From: Actinomycetes bacterium | GTDB taxonomy: Bacteria > Actinomycetota > Acidimicrobiia > Acidimicrobiales > Palsa-688 | Direction: 5' to 3' | DNA: 6,409 nt | Assembly: GCA_021827285.1 (NCBI GenBank) | Contig: JAKAWM010000172.1 | Location: forward strand, 1 to 6,409 | Part shown: positions 5,046 to 6,409 of the stretch, in pieces | Position numbering within the stretch: position 1 is the first letter of the stretch | Layout of the letters: each line of letters begins with the position of its first letter | Notes under the pieces: model-generated | Database searches by the model: none | The model's input: only the letters and a program-made list of their open reading frames with translations | Told to the model about the DNA's origin: nothing | Position numbers and translations under genes: made by a program

Positions 5046-6409
5046 ATGACGGGGCTACCAGCTGGGCGCGGCCACCCCGGCCGCCTGGCGTCGTCAACTT
5101 CCATCCGTGCTGTGCAGCAGGTGCGCGGCTGGGGAGCACTGGTGACGCGCGCCGCCCAAGTGGTCACCGTTGCTACGGCGACGGCCGGGTTGGCCGTGCT
5201 GCTCTATTTCCTCGCTGTTCATTCCGAGGCTCCTAGCTCCGATGGTGCCACGATCGTCCTGGAAGCCAAGGCGGTGGCCAGCGGCAATCTCGGGCTCAAG
5301 GGTTGGGCCTTGTCGTTGGACTCTTTTTGGGCCACGGAAGTCCCGGTGTACGTGCTGGCCGTTGTCGCCGCCGGCCTGCGTTCACTGCTGCTCGAAGCGG
5401 TGCCCGCGGCGGTCGCCGCCCTCACGGTCATGGCCGGCGCCCTGGCGGCGCGCCTCGACCTTCGAGGAGGGCCCGCAGTGGTCGCCACGGCCGCCACCAT
5501 CGGGCTCGTGGGACTGCCAAGCCACACCCTGGCCGTGTTCTTCCTTAAGGGTGGTCTCCATGTGACGACCGCGCTGTGGTGCTTACTTGCCTTCCTGGCC
5601 TTGCGCCGAGGCCGTTTCGGCTGGGGCTGGGCGGTGGCCGTCGCCCTGCTCGCGGCGGCGTTGCTGGGGGATCTCCTAGCGCTGGCCGTTGGGGTGGTAC
5701 CCGTCTGCGCCACCGGGCTGGTAGCCATGGCCCGCGGGCGCCATTGGCGGGCGGGTTCGGCCACAGTTGGTGCCGGCCTGGCAAGCACGGGTCTTGCCGT
5801 CGTCGTGCGAGCGCTGGCCGGCACCTTTGGCACCTTCAGCCTCGTCCGCGTCCAGTCTGCCGTCCCGCCAGGGCGCATTCTGGCCAACGCGGCCAAGGCG
5901 CCTGTGTACATGGCCCACCTCCTCGGTGTGGGGGCCGGCTTTTACGGCAATGGGGGCGTGCCGGGACCGTTGGCGTGGTTGCACGTCGGAGGCCTAGCCG
6001 CGATCGCCGCCGCCCTGGCTGCCGCTATCGCTGTGGTGGCCCGCAGTATGGCCGTCGGAAATAGCCCCCCGCACGCGGCCGGAAATAGCCCCCCGCACGC
6101 GGCCGCCCACACGTGGCCGCCCCACCAGGACCTGGATGTCATGCTGCTGCTGGGCTGCATGGGGTCGCTGTTGGCCTACGTGGCCGTGGCTCGCAGCCTC
6201 AACCCTGCCTACTCGCGCTACCTCACGCCCGCCGTCATCTTTGCGGCGGTATCGGCCGGCCGCTGGCTGGGTTGGGCAACGAGCATCCTGCCTCCGGGAC
6301 CGAGGAGACGAACGGCTCTGATCGCCGGGGCATTACTGCTGACCGGCTTCGGGGCCGGCACCGGGCTTCAACTGGCTCAACCTGTCCCGCCTCAGCCCAC
6401 GGCAGATCG
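5046..6409 (+). CDS. Multi-pass membrane protein, possibly GT-C-type glycosyltransferase, 3' end beyond window
   Basis: One frame is open from 4938 to the window end; 454 complete codons follow the ATG at 5046. About ten hydrophobic helices are visible: the first near residues 38-58, others around 98-135, 140-155, 170-185, 190-225, 235-255, 290-320 and three more after 360. The first extracytoplasmic-looking loop (about 59-97) holds acidic residues, D66 and D92 in SLDSFWATEVPVY, where GT-C glycosyltransferases carry their catalytic acid. A later NPAYSRYLTPAVIFA segment is also reminiscent of polyprenyl-phosphate-sugar-using glycosyltransferases. No diagnostic motif proves this, so it could be another type of integral membrane protein. 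The start is uncertain: ATG 5046 (GGAGG 16 nt upstream), GTG 5142 (GGGGAG 5 nt upstream, giving a shorter cytoplasmic N-terminus) or GTG 4941. Residues 338-353 are a perfect eight-residue duplication. Confidence 0.75.
   Translation, partial: MTGLPAGRGHPGRLASSTSIRAVQQVRGWGALVTRAAQVVTVATATAGLAVLLYFLAVHSEAPSSDGATIVLEAKAVASGNLGLKGWALSLDSFWATEVPVYVLAVVAAGLRSLLLEAVPAAVAALTVMAGALAARLDLRGGPAVVATAATIGLVGLPSHTLAVFFLKGGLHVTTALWCLLAFLALRRGRFGWGWAVAVALLAAALLGDLLALAVGVVPVCATGLVAMARGRHWRAGSATVGAGLASTGLAVVVRALAGTFGTFSLVRVQSAVPPGRILANAAKAPVYMAHLLGVGAGFYGNGGVPGPLAWLHVGGLAAIAAALAAAIAVVARSMAVGNSPPHAAGNSPPHAAAHTWPPHQDLDVMLLLGCMGSLLAYVAVARSLNPAYSRYLTPAVIFAAVSAGRWLGWATSILPPGPRRRTALIAGALLLTGFGAGTGLQLAQPVPPQPTAD
6057..6104 (+). 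repeat. Perfect 24-bp tandem duplication, in frame
   Basis: The 24-nt unit starting GGAAATAGCCCC and ending CACGCGGCC occurs twice head to tail, at 6057-6080 and 6081-6104, without a mismatch. Being a multiple of three it preserves the frame of the membrane protein and encodes GNSPPHAA twice. It sits in a hydrophilic loop between two hydrophobic helices. Identity of both copies, including third positions, suggests a recent duplication. Confidence 0.95.

Noticed and set aside
4759..5049. A 96-residue + strand frame starting TTG, whose stop overlaps the ATG at 5046 (ATGA)
   Set aside because: The ATGA overlap is attractive, but the sequence is Pro/Arg/Gly-rich with no motif and no Shine-Dalgarno was seen for it.
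5219..5911. A 230-residue minus-strand frame opposite the membrane-protein gene
   Set aside because: Its Ala/Arg/Thr/Pro-rich sequence is what the antisense of a GC-rich membrane gene gives, and it has no recognisable motif.
5576..6064. A 162-residue + strand frame within the membrane-protein region
   Set aside because: It is an out-of-frame Arg/Gly-rich shadow of the continuous frame that encodes the hydrophobic helices.

Overview
This is a high-GC window with GTG/TTG start codons and compact genes, mostly on the + strand. It looks like an actinobacterial chromosome. An actinobacterial-type GroES-like protein beside hisF, an Ig-like plus YkuD L,D-transpeptidase lipoprotein, and a large multi-pass membrane protein are compatible with a deep-branching actinobacterium such as Acidimicrobiia. 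That placement is inferred from protein style, not from a search.

Layout. 2-232: the C-terminal third of hisF, cut by the window edge. 298-654: a divergent GroES/Cpn10-family protein with no groEL in view. 791-2371: a two-domain enzyme, a GNAT N-acetyltransferase followed by a class I SAM-dependent methyltransferase, with a possible internal start for the methyltransferase half. 2467-3714: an exported, probably lipid-anchored L,D-transpeptidase that crosslinks peptidoglycan. 3774-4063 (minus strand): a degraded locus in which the N-terminal part of an ECF sigma factor runs directly into what looks like the last transmembrane tail of an ABC-2-type permease in another frame. 4064-4271: a divergent intergenic region with a long imperfect inverted repeat and the strong ribosome binding site of arfB. 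4272-4733: arfB, a GGQ-containing peptidyl-tRNA hydrolase that rescues stalled ribosomes. 4734-5045: no convincing gene, but a 14-bp palindrome and a GC-rich hairpin. 5046 to the window end: a large multi-pass membrane protein, open at its 3' end, possibly a GT-C-type glycosyltransferase, carrying a perfect 24-bp tandem duplication in frame.

The genes do not form one pathway. Histidine synthesis, protein quality control (GroES-like, ArfB), cell-wall synthesis (L,D-transpeptidase) and an envelope membrane protein sit side by side, as in an ordinary chromosomal region. No mobile element, CRISPR array, tRNA or rRNA was seen. The observations most worth following are the broken sigma/permease junction, the acetyltransferase-methyltransferase fusion, the structured repeat upstream of arfB, and the in-frame tandem repeat in the last gene.
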